Shown here: piece by piece, positions 1 to 5,317 of the stretch
Layout: every line of letters starts with the position of its first letter
Numbering within the stretch: the stretch's first letter is position 1
Assembly (NCBI GenBank): GCA_031272685.1
Contig: JAISTI010000137.1
Coordinates: 1-7,553, forward strand
Source: Propionibacteriaceae bacterium
GTDB taxonomy: Bacteria; Actinomycetota; Actinomycetes; Propionibacteriales; Propionibacteriaceae
Direction of reading: 5' to 3'
DNA: 7,553 nucleotides
Position numbers and translations under genes: made by a program
Notes under the pieces: model-generated
The model's input: only the letters and a program-made list of their open reading frames with translations
Database searches by the model: none
Told to the model about the DNA's origin: nothing

Positions 1-1127
1 GCGTCGAACCGCCGCTTCACCACTCTGGCGCGCGTCACCAGCTCGCGCATCCCCGCGCGGGCGCCCCAGAGCAGGTTGACGAAATAGTTCATCGGATAGA
101 CGAAGAACAGAAAAGATAGGAATGGCAGCGGACCGATTCCGTTGAAGAGGCCGAGCGAGAACAGGGCGAGGTGCAGGCTCGCGTTCAGGCCGACGGCGAC
201 GATGGAGACTGGCCCGCCGGTCGGAATCTCTCCCAGCCGCGTCTCGCCGCTGGGGTGTGCCCTGGCCAACGCCCTTTCACCAACCGTGTTGAACACCACC
301 AAGCCCAGCCCGAAGGACAGGAAGAGGGTGACGAACGACGGTACCGGCGTGCCAGCCAGCAGGTAGGCCGCCGTGTGGACTACCGCCCCCGCGAGGCCGA
401 CGCACGCCGCCCCGGCGGCCGCCAGCCGCAGTCCGGAGCGGACCCTTTGCATCTGCCGCACTTGCTCGGCTTTGAAAAACTCGCGGACCGGCACGATCAT
501 CCCGATGGCGGTTTTCAGCGAGCCGACCGGCAGCAGCGCCACCACCGACTTGGTGTCGAGTTCCTCCGCCAGATCGGCGACCCCTTGGCCCGGCTCTTCT
601 TCCTTGTCGGCGCCGGTCTTTGCATCAAGGGCGAGTTTCGCCAACCCCTCCCCGTCGAGCAGGCCGGCCCTCCAGGCGGCCACGACGCACCGCTGTAGCG
701 TCTGCGCCGAGGAACGCAGCACGGCGGAACGCATCAATGAGTCGGAAATCTGATCTGGCAACGAGTGTTGGGACACCAACTCGCCGAGCCAGACTTTCAC
801 CTTCCCCTGATGCCGTATTGGCGGATAGGAATAGCGCGGCTCGATTACGGCCATGCCGTCGCGATTCCCCAGCTTGACCAACATCCCTTCAGGGTTGGTG
901 AGGATGGCGGAGTATGCGTCAATGTGCACCCGCAGGGCATCGCCCGCCGGCAGGCAGGCGGAGGCGGTTGCGGCGACGGCAGGCACCTCCTCCCAGCGGA
1001 CCGCCGTCACCGCCAGGGACTCAAGATAGGCGCGGAAAAGCCGCTCGTCCTGCATCTGCGCCGCGAGCGCAAGCAAAACGGGCAGGCCGTCCAAGCCGAC
1101 GGCGAGCGCCTCGGTAGTTTCTCTCAT
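1..1127 (-). CDS. Unrecognised multi-pass membrane protein (3' end outside window)
   Basis: An uninterrupted minus-strand frame runs from an ATG at 1127 to the window edge, giving 375 codons with no stop; the C-terminus is missing. An in-frame stop lies upstream at 1158-1160, so the start is at or very near this ATG; no strong ribosome site precedes it. Residues 1 to about 225 are soluble-looking, with an acidic stretch (DKEEEPG) near 174-180. Residues about 232-259, 262-282, 306-330 and 333-355 are hydrophobic and look like four membrane helices, followed by a basic tail (RARVVKRRF). I recognise no family and propose no function. An AATAAT at 1157-1162 (minus strand) could be a -10 box but lacks a good -35. 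The gene is divergent from the secreted-protein gene at 1283. That it is real is supported by the unbroken frame and the coherent membrane topology. Confidence 0.8.
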   Translation of the reverse strand, partial: MRETTEALAVGLDGLPVLLALAAQMQDERLFRAYLESLAVTAVRWEEVPAVAATASACLPAGDALRVHIDAYSAILTNPEGMLVKLGNRDGMAVIEPRYSYPPIRHQGKVKVWLGELVSQHSLPDQISDSLMRSAVLRSSAQTLQRCVVAAWRAGLLDGEGLAKLALDAKTGADKEEEPGQGVADLAEELDTKSVVALLPVGSLKTAIGMIVPVREFFKAEQVRQMQRVRSGLRLAAAGAACVGLAGAVVHTAAYLLAGTPVPSFVTLFLSFGLGLVVFNTVGERALARAHPSGETRLGEIPTGGPVSIVAVGLNASLHLALFSLGLFNGIGPLPFLSFLFFVYPMNYFVNLLWGARAGMRELVTRARVVKRRFD

Positions 1128-1282
1128 CCCGTCAGGGAAACGCCCCAGACCTCGCCATTATTCCCTGGCGGTCACGACACGGGTCGGCGCGGCGGCGTGC
1201 CCATATTGGAGCGCGTTTTGCCTGCGGGGAGTTGTTTCCCCAGGTAAAGTTCGGGCGGGGATTCAAAGAACAGGAGAAACTG

Positions 1283-2389
1283 GTGAGAGCCAATAACAAC
1301 GCCGTCAAAACCACCGCCGTCGCGGCTTGCACCATTCTTTGCCTGGCCGCCGCCGGCCCGGCCCAGGCCAAGAATTACACCGGAGGATCATGGGATTACT
1401 CCGCAGCGTCCGTGTCCATCGACAACTCGAATGCCCCCGCGTTTGTGAAAACTCCGACGTATTCCCGCTCCCCCAAGTACAACTCGACGCACTCCTACGA
1501 AACCCAGCCGAACACGATAAAGACGAAAGCGGGCAACGCCAAATACACGTTTAAGACTAAGTTCTTCCTGCCAATCACCTACAAGAAGAACGGGGATTTC
1601 TCCCTCACCCAGTCGTTCGCGATGAACTCCGACTACCTGTTTGTCTACTCTGCGAACCGCTCGAAGCCGGACACGGCCGGCTGGGTAACCCGCTACGACA
1701 TCGACACCCTGTTGAAGGCCGGGGTGGACAAAGCCGGGACGAAGATGAAAGAGCTGCGGCTGGCGGTCACCAACATGGGGCTGGGGCGCAAGCTCAACTC
1801 CACCGAGAAGCTGGTGAAGGCGGCCATGAAAATCGGCCCGGCCATCGACTGCGGGCACGGGCAGTCGCTGTCCTACAACCCGGTGCGCGGCACGCTGTTC
1901 TGCTTCAAGTCGATGGAATCGGGACAGGCGAAGCTGCAGGAAATCAGCCCTACCACCCTCAAAGTCATCAACACCTGGTCTTTCAGCTCCGGATCCGTCA
2001 CCATCGTGCGCAACCTGGATTGGGATTCCGAGGGGAACTTCTACTTCGACAAGCCCGCCGCGGGAGATAAGTCGATCCGGGTGTATTCCGGCTCGATTGG
2101 CAGCGGCAACAAGATCGTGCTGCGCCAGATCCTCACCCTCTCCAACCGGCCCGGCACGCTCGGCCAGGGAATTGGCGTAGACCGCGAAGGCGGCCGCCTC
2201 TACCTGCTCACCGACGGGGCCTTCTACTCCGTCCCGCTCGCCAAAGTGCTGGACGGGACGGCGACGAAGAAAGACATGCGCTACACCGTGCTCGACACCA
2301 AGCGCGAATGCGAGGCCATCAAGTTCGACGAGTCTGGGCGAATCTACCTGCTGCTCAACTCCGGCTCGGAAATCCTCGCCGCAACGTAG
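1283..2389 (+). CDS. Secreted protein, probably beta-propeller, helveticin-J-like (tentative)
   Basis: The frame is open from a TTG at 1232, but GTG at 1283 is the better start: CAGGAG at 1271-1276 lies six bases before it, and translation from there begins directly with a signal peptide (VRANNNAVKTTAV, hydrophobic core to about residue 25, then PAQA before a likely cut after A29). The product is 368 residues, about 339 when mature, rich in Tyr, Ser, Thr and Lys, with no further membrane segment, so it is probably released. Repeated strand-rich pieces such as LDWDSEGNFYFDKP (246-259), IGVDREGGRLYLLTDG (297-312) and IKFDESGRIYLLLNSG (346-361) suggest propeller blades. GHGQSLSYNP (191-200) recalls extracellular helveticin-J-type (class III bacteriocin) proteins of lactobacilli; this is from memory and unverified. 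Two cysteines remain in the likely mature middle part (C190, C207) and one near the end (C342). It stands alone on this strand. Confidence 0.85.
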   Translation: MRANNNAVKTTAVAACTILCLAAAGPAQAKNYTGGSWDYSAASVSIDNSNAPAFVKTPTYSRSPKYNSTHSYETQPNTIKTKAGNAKYTFKTKFFLPITYKKNGDFSLTQSFAMNSDYLFVYSANRSKPDTAGWVTRYDIDTLLKAGVDKAGTKMKELRLAVTNMGLGRKLNSTEKLVKAAMKIGPAIDCGHGQSLSYNPVRGTLFCFKSMESGQAKLQEISPTTLKVINTWSFSSGSVTIVRNLDWDSEGNFYFDKPAAGDKSIRVYSGSIGSGNKIVLRQILTLSNRPGTLGQGIGVDREGGRLYLLTDGAFYSVPLAKVLDGTATKKDMRYTVLDTKRECEAIKFDESGRIYLLLNSGSEILAAT

Positions 2390-2476
2390 CGCAACGTCCT
2401 CCGCATCCGCTGCGCGCCTCCTTTCAGGGTGGGGCGGCCGAAGTTTTGGCAGCTAACGCGCGGTGGGCGCGACCGA

Positions 2477-3115
2477 TCAGGCGGTCTGCCGAATCACTGT
2501 GTCTTCGAGTTCGGCGGTTGCCGCCCCGCGCGCGGGCCAAGCGGCGGTCAACTCGCGAAATGCGGGCAACTCCGGCAAGGGCACGGCCAGCGTCAGTTTC
2601 GCCGATTCTTCGTATGAGACGTCCAACACCTGCGCGCAGCGATCGGCGGCCCATGCGCGCAACAGGTGTTCCAGGTCGCCTGACACGGCAAATGGAAGCT
2701 CCACCAACACCAGTTTTGCGGGAATGAAATGAACCAGCGCGGCCTGCGCGAGCGCCTGCGTCACTGCGTCGGTGTAGGCGCGGATCAGCCCGCCGACGCC
2801 CAGCAGCGTCCCACCGAAATAGCGGGTGACCACCGCGACCACGTCCGTCAACCCGTGGTGGCGCAGCACGGACAGCATCGGCGCTCCCGCGCTGCCGGAA
2901 GGTTCGCCGTCGTCATTGGAACGCTGGACGTTGCCGTCCGGGCCGAGAATCATCGCGGTGCAGTGGTGCCTGGCCGAATAGTGTTCCTTGCGGACCTGCG
3001 CGATGACGGCGTCGGCCTCCGCGGCGCCGGCGGCCGGCGCGACTTTCCCCAGGAAGACGGACTTCTTCACCTCGACGCGCGAACTCGCGGCGGCAGAGAC
3101 GGTCGAGATCGGCAC
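2477..3115 (-). CDS. yigZ: IMPACT family protein YigZ
   Basis: A 212-residue protein starting at GTG (3115) and ending in TGA. The N-terminal UPF0029/IMPACT domain (about 12-120) has its hallmark blocks: VEVKKSVFLGKV at 14-25, YSARHHCTA at 46-54, RSNDDGEPSGSAGAP at 65-79 and TRYFGGTLLGVGGLIRAY just before residue 115. The C-terminal part (about 135-205) fits the ferredoxin-like DUF1949 domain of bacterial YigZ. Length matches the family (about 200-215). The eukaryotic relative IMPACT regulates the kinase GCN2; the bacterial role is poorly defined, with translation or RNA binding proposed. The start is uncertain because the frame stays open upstream and no clear ribosome site precedes the GTG, but the conserved domain begins only about 14 residues in. 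It lies downstream of the hydrolase gene on the same strand, separated by 96 bases and a hairpin. Confidence 0.95.
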   Translation of the reverse strand: MPISTVSAAASSRVEVKKSVFLGKVAPAAGAAEADAVIAQVRKEHYSARHHCTAMILGPDGNVQRSNDDGEPSGSAGAPMLSVLRHHGLTDVVAVVTRYFGGTLLGVGGLIRAYTDAVTQALAQAALVHFIPAKLVLVELPFAVSGDLEHLLRAWAADRCAQVLDVSYEESAKLTLAVPLPELPAFRELTAAWPARGAATAELEDTVIRQTA

Positions 3116-3184
3116 GGAACCAGCATAGGAGATGCCGGTGGTCAGTGGTGCGCGGGGCGTTGGGGGCTATTGGCCGCGCTGGCC

Positions 3185-3206
3185 AACCCAAGTGCCCTCT
3201 TGGGTT
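3185..3206 (-). terminator. Hairpin after the YcaC-like hydrolase gene
   Basis: AACCCAAG (3185-3192) and CTTGGGTT (3199-3206) form a perfect 8-bp stem with a six-base loop. It begins six bases after the TAG of the hydrolase gene on the minus strand, where a terminator would be expected. No run of T follows on that strand, so termination strength is doubtful; partial read-through into yigZ is possible. Confidence 0.5.
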
Positions 3207-3211
3207 TGCCG

Positions 3212-3832
3212 CTAGAGGCCGACGAAAGCGCCGGCCGCGAACATCAAGTCCAAGAAGTCTTCGACGGTCTCGCCGCGATTCCAGTCCCGCTGGAGTTCGC
3301 AAATCAGCTCAGGCAAGGTGATCAACTGCGCCCCGGCTTGCTCCACGCGCCGCAGCGCTGTTTCGTGGGCGAGTTTCGAGGTGCCTCCAATCGCGTCCAC
3401 CACCGGGAATACCTCGTAGCCTTCTTTCAGGGCGTCCAGGGCGGGAAACGCCAAGCACACCTCCGTCCACAGGGCGCACATGATGAGCTTCTTGCGCCCG
3501 GTGGCTTCCACGGCTGCCACGAACTCGGCGTCTTCCCAAGAGTTCATGGAGGTGCGGTCATACGAGGTCACTCCGGGCAGGGCATCGCGCAGCGGCGGAA
3601 TCGTATCCTGGTTGCGGGTGGTGGCCACATTGACGGTGGTGAGCACCACCGGCAGCTTGAACGTATTCGCCGCCTTCGCCACCAGCACGATGTTGCGGAT
3701 AAGCTCAGAAGTGTTGATCGAGTTGACCGAGTGGATCTGCGTCGGCTGGTAGTCGATGATGACAACCGCCGCGTTTTGAGGCGTCAGCAAATGGTCTTTC
3801 AACGGGTCGCGAATAGGTTGAATGCTAGACAT
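3212..3832 (-). CDS. YcaC-like isochorismatase-family (cysteine) hydrolase
   Basis: A 206-residue cytosolic hydrolase of the isochorismatase-like alpha/beta fold. The first strand and catalytic Asp are in VVIIDYQPTQ (D27). C126 in the ALWTEVCLAFPAL block is the nucleophile position. R93 in YDRTSMNSW sits where isochorismatases have Lys; an Arg there is usual for the YcaC branch as I recall E. coli YcaC, which also shares the TEVCVAFPAL and CELHRDW blocks (here CELQRDW). YcaC proteins are octameric; the natural substrate is not settled, so none is assigned. The frame extends to TTG at 3853, but AAGGAG at 3838-3843 would lie inside that extension. Two adjacent ATGs follow (3835, 3832); the second has the better five-base spacing and was chosen. 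The next gene on this strand is yigZ; the two are unlikely to share a pathway. Confidence 0.92.
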   Translation of the reverse strand: MSSIQPIRDPLKDHLLTPQNAAVVIIDYQPTQIHSVNSINTSELIRNIVLVAKAANTFKLPVVLTTVNVATTRNQDTIPPLRDALPGVTSYDRTSMNSWEDAEFVAAVEATGRKKLIMCALWTEVCLAFPALDALKEGYEVFPVVDAIGGTSKLAHETALRRVEQAGAQLITLPELICELQRDWNRGETVEDFLDLMFAAGAFVGL

Positions 3833-3837
3833 CATTA

Positions 3838-3843
3838 CTCCTT
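3838..3843 (-). promoter_or_regulatory. Ribosome binding site that sets the YcaC-like start
   Basis: AAGGAG on the minus strand, inside a longer GGAAGGAG run. It is two bases from the first ATG and five from the second, favouring 3832 as start and ruling out the longer TTG frame. Confidence 0.75.
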
Positions 3844-3853
3844 CCAATGTCAA

Positions 3854-4056
3854 TCATTGCCGCATTTAGGCCAACGGCGCAAGCGGAACGGGGTGAACCA
3901 AAGACAGCGATGCTATTTTCCTGGGGCCGGAGCCGCGCGATGGCCGTTCTGCGGACGGATGCGGCCCTAATGCGGCACTATGACTGATTGTGGCCCCTTT
4001 GAGGCAGTGGAGAACCTGAGAGTATTTGTGGGTTGGCTAGGTGGTTTAGTCTTGTG
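3854..4056. other. Non-coding stretch with one long hairpin and short box repeats
   Basis: No convincing gene is present; open frames here have no recognisable product. A hairpin occupies 3924-3967: GGGCCG (3924-3929) can pair with CGGCCC (3962-3967), and inside it CCGTTC (3944-3949) pairs with GGACGG (3953-3958, one G-T) around a TGC loop. Right after it come three related boxes: GCGGCCCTA (3961), GCGGCACTA (3972) and GTGGCCCCT (3990). Closely spaced copies like these are seen at the ends of some IS21-type insertion sequences, but no transposase is in the window, so this is only a possibility. The first bases also serve as the upstream region of the YcaC-like gene. Confidence 0.4.
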
Positions 4057-4182
4057 GAGCTGTTCGGCAGCAAAGCTGCCTATCAGCTCTGCCTGCTCGC
4101 ACACGTCAAGAGCCGGGCTGCGCCCGCCTCTTGACGGTTCCGCCTGTCGCCGAGCACTCGTGAGCTGCGCTCACGGCGCTCG
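4057..4182. repeat. Array of three large hairpins with 47-base period
   Basis: Three two-part stem-loops follow each other, starting at 4057, 4104 and 4151, exactly 47 bases apart, and 33, 33 and 32 bases long. Hairpin 1: outer GAGCTG/CAGCTC, a 3x3 internal loop, inner GGCAGC/GCTGCC, loop AAA. Hairpin 2: outer CGTCAAGAG/CTCTTGACG, a C-C mismatch, inner CGGGC/GCCCG, loop TGC. Hairpin 3: outer CGAGC/GCTCG, a 3x2 internal loop, inner CGTGAGC/GCTCACG, loop TGC. The first two hairpins are each followed by 14-base spacers that share GCCTG and TCGC. The stem sequences differ while the fold is kept. Palindromes with TGC (GCA on the other strand) loops are known from Streptomyces linear-replicon ends and some actinobacterial plasmids. 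The role here is unknown. Confidence 0.75.
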
Positions 4183-4202
4183 CCGCCAGTACGAAACCGA
4201 AC

Positions 4203-4223
4203 GAGCCGCCCACTGGGCGGCTC
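4203..4223 (-). terminator. Hairpin terminator after tRNA-Ala
   Basis: GAGCCGCCC and GGGCGGCTC form a perfect 9-bp GC-rich stem with a three-base loop, 19 bases after the tRNA-Ala 3' end on the minus strand. The following bases (GTTCGGTTTCG) are only modestly T-rich. A competing stem exists: CGAACGAG at 4198-4205 is the reverse complement of CTCGTTCG at 4235-4242, which abuts the tRNA end, so the trailer could close into a larger hairpin. Either form would end the tRNA-Arg/thpR/tRNA-Ala transcript. Confidence 0.65.
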
Positions 4224-4242
4224 TTGTGTGCTGTCTCGTTCG

Positions 4243-4315
4243 TGGAGCTAACGGGACTCGAACCCGTGACCTGTTCGTTGCGAACGAACCGCGCTACCAC
4301 CTGCGCTATAGCCCC
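4243..4315 (-). tRNA. tRNA-Ala (anticodon CGC)
   Basis: A 73-base cloverleaf reads 5'-GGGGCTA...TAGCTCC-A. Acceptor stem 7 bp with the G3-U70 wobble that identifies alanine tRNA; D stem GCGC/GCGC with loop AGGTGGTA; anticodon stem GTTCG/CGAAC with loop TTCGCAA (anticodon CGC at 4280-4282, reading GCG); variable loop AGGTC; T stem ACGGG/CCCGT with loop TTCGAGT; discriminator A. CCA is not encoded. It lies 39 bases after the thpR stop codon on the same strand and just before a terminator hairpin, so it is probably the last member of that unit. Confidence 0.97.
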
Positions 4316-4354
4316 AAGTGCGAAGGAAAGACTACCACTGAGGGGGAGGGTGGG

Positions 4355-4897
4355 CTAGCCGCCTTGGGAATAGCTGGGGCAGGCAAAGCTGGCCAGGTCG
4401 GTGTACTCGCGCCCCGCCTTTGTCACCTCTGATCGGATAAGCGCGACTTCGGTGGCGAACATGGAACGTTCCGGCACCTCCACCCAGGCGTCTTGGCTGT
4501 CGGCTTGCCGCGCGAGCGTCACATGAGGCCGGAATTTGCGCCGTTCGATGTCGAAGCCGGCGGCCAGCAACTCTTTGACAAGCGCAGACTGGAAGCTGAT
4601 CAAGGCCGGGTCTTCTCCAAGCCCAACCCAGATGGTGTCACCGCCGCGGCCGTGGAAAAACCCGAAGTGCGACAAGGACAGCCGCAACGGCACATTGAAT
4701 TCCGCGGCGCAGACACGCGCCATCGCCGCCTCGGCTTCGGCGGCGAACGGCGTTTCGCCGATGAACGCGAGGGTCAGATGCAGGTTGTCGAAGCGGGTGT
4801 AGCGGGCGCGCACCCCCTGGGCGCGCAACTGCTGCTGCACCGCCTCCAAGGCGGCAGCAAGTTCGGCATTGAGCCGGATACCCACGAATAAGCGCAT
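4355..4897 (-). CDS. thpR: RNA 2',3'-cyclic phosphodiesterase (2H family, ThpR/LigT)
   Basis: A 180-residue cytosolic protein starting at ATG 4897 with GGGAG five bases upstream and ending in TAG. It belongs to the 2H phosphoesterase superfamily: it opens with MRLFVGIRL, and the two catalytic HxTx motifs are HLTLAF (H40, T42) and HVTLAR (H125, T127), about 85 residues apart as usual. FDNLHLTLAFIGE and FRPHVTLAR are close to the family consensus. Known ThpR enzymes hydrolyse 2',3'-cyclic phosphate ends of RNA to 2'-phosphate, and some ligate tRNA halves through a 2'-5' bond in vitro. Its position between tRNA-Arg (11 bases upstream) and tRNA-Ala (39 bases downstream) suggests co-transcription, so the mRNA would be freed by tRNA end processing. 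Length and motifs look intact. Confidence 0.95.
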   Translation of the reverse strand: MRLFVGIRLNAELAAALEAVQQQLRAQGVRARYTRFDNLHLTLAFIGETPFAAEAEAAMARVCAAEFNVPLRLSLSHFGFFHGRGGDTIWVGLGEDPALISFQSALVKELLAAGFDIERRKFRPHVTLARQADSQDAWVEVPERSMFATEVALIRSEVTKAGREYTDLASFACPSYSQGG

Positions 4898-4908
4898 TTG
4901 GACTCCCG

Positions 4909-4981
4909 CGGCCCTGGGGCGATTCGAACGCCCGACACATGGTTTAGGAAACCACTGCTCTATCCCCTGAGCTACAAGGCC
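4909..4981 (-). tRNA. tRNA-Arg (anticodon CCT)
   Basis: A 73-base cloverleaf reads 5'-GGCCTTG...CAGGGCC-G. D stem GCTC/GAGC with loop AGGGGATA; anticodon stem GTGGT/ACCAT with loop TTCCTAA (anticodon CCT at 4946-4948, reading AGG); variable loop GTGTC; T stem GGGCG/CGCCC with loop TTCGAAT; discriminator G, as allowed for arginine tRNAs. CCA is not encoded. The base after the discriminator already belongs to the 11-base thpR leader. This tRNA is a frequent integration site in bacteria, but its 3' end here runs directly into thpR and shows no element. Confidence 0.97.
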
Positions 4982-4991
4982 ATGCCCGCAA

Positions 4992-4997
4992 AGTCTA
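4992..4997 (-). promoter_or_regulatory. Candidate -10 box for the tRNA-Arg/thpR unit
   Basis: TAGACT on the minus strand fits the TANNNT form of actinobacterial -10 boxes and lies 10 bases before the tRNA 5' end, which would put the start of transcription a few bases before the mature tRNA. No good -35 box is seen at 16-18 bases upstream. Based on position and one motif only. Confidence 0.4.
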
Positions 4998-5032
4998 CTG
5001 CGTGGCGGCGGGGGATCGAGAGGTGGGGGAGT

Positions 5033-5081
5033 TTGGAGCCCGAACCACCGAGGTCGGGGGCAACGAGAGTTCGGGCTCCAA
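5033..5081. repeat. 13-bp perfect inverted repeat upstream of tRNA-Arg
   Basis: The 13 bases at 5033-5045 (TTGGAGCCCGAAC) are exactly complementary in reverse to 5069-5081, with 23 bases between. Neither strand carries a T run after it, so it is a poor intrinsic terminator. It could be a folded RNA leader, a protein site or a leftover recombination or insertion-sequence end. No gene on the plus strand ends here; on the minus strand it lies about 50-100 bases upstream of tRNA-Arg. Confidence 0.7.
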
Positions 5082-5299
5082 GCTTGGACACTGACGACTA
5101 GATTCGCAGTGGGTTTCTCCCAGCTACCGAGTGGCTAGTACTCTCTCCAAAACTGGCCAATCGGATAAGCACAATATAACGAAAGCCCTCACTCAAAGAC
5201 AACATATTTCACATTACATTTTCGCAACGTCCGCCAAATGAAAACGCGGCCTTACTGTTGTTGGAAATTGCGGCTTTTGAGCGAAGGAAATGTGTCTAA
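5082..5299. other. Non-coding, AT-rich stretch before the galU remnant
   Basis: About 218 bases with no credible gene. From about 5145 to 5300 the sequence is clearly richer in A and T than its neighbours (for example ACAATATAACG and ACATATTTCACATTACATTTTCG). The direct repeat TTTTGAGCGA occurs at 5275-5284 and again at 5316-5325, 41 bases apart, the second overlapping the start of the next open frame. I recognise no insertion-sequence end or RNA family. Confidence 0.5.
5173..5202 (-). promoter_or_regulatory. Candidate minus-strand promoter in the AT-rich stretch
   Basis: On the minus strand TTGTCT (5197-5202) and TATATT (5173-5178) are 18 bases apart, 4/6 and 5/6 matches to -35 and -10 consensus. 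A transcript from here would cross the inverted repeat at 5033-5081 and reach tRNA-Arg. AT-rich DNA yields such matches by chance, so confidence is low. Confidence 0.3.
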
Positions 5300-5317
5300 A
5301 TCCGGCAACCGGCATTT

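Noticed and set aside
142..1247. Several overlapping plus-strand frames of 67-175 codons
   Set aside because: They are antisense to the continuous 375-codon membrane-protein frame, which alone gives a coherent protein with membrane helices.
1132..1371. Minus-strand frame of 79 codons with a hydrophobic segment
   Set aside because: It is antisense to the signal-peptide region of the gene at 1283 and has no ribosome site; the hydrophobic run mirrors the Ala-rich signal peptide.
3212..3832. Loss of the catalytic Lys in the isochorismatase-like hydrolase
   Set aside because: Arg at this place (R93) is, as I recall, normal for the YcaC branch, so it is not an anomaly.
2729..3970. Long open frame of 413 codons on the plus strand
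   Set aside because: It is antisense to yigZ and the YcaC-like hydrolase, both of which have clear family motifs, and its product is low-complexity with no recognisable domain.
4057..4223. CRISPR array or attC-type integron site
   Set aside because: Units are not sequence repeats: the stems differ completely between copies, and there is no integrase or cas gene. Only spacing and fold are shared.
3980..4432. Plus-strand frame with an NGTRTRDL-type peptide
   Set aside because: That peptide is the well-known false translation of the antisense strand of a tRNA, here tRNA-Ala, and the rest covers the hairpin array and the end of thpR.
4909..4981. Integrated element at tRNA-Arg(CCT)
   Set aside because: The tRNA 3' end runs directly into thpR, there is no repeated 3' tRNA fragment nearby and no integrase gene.
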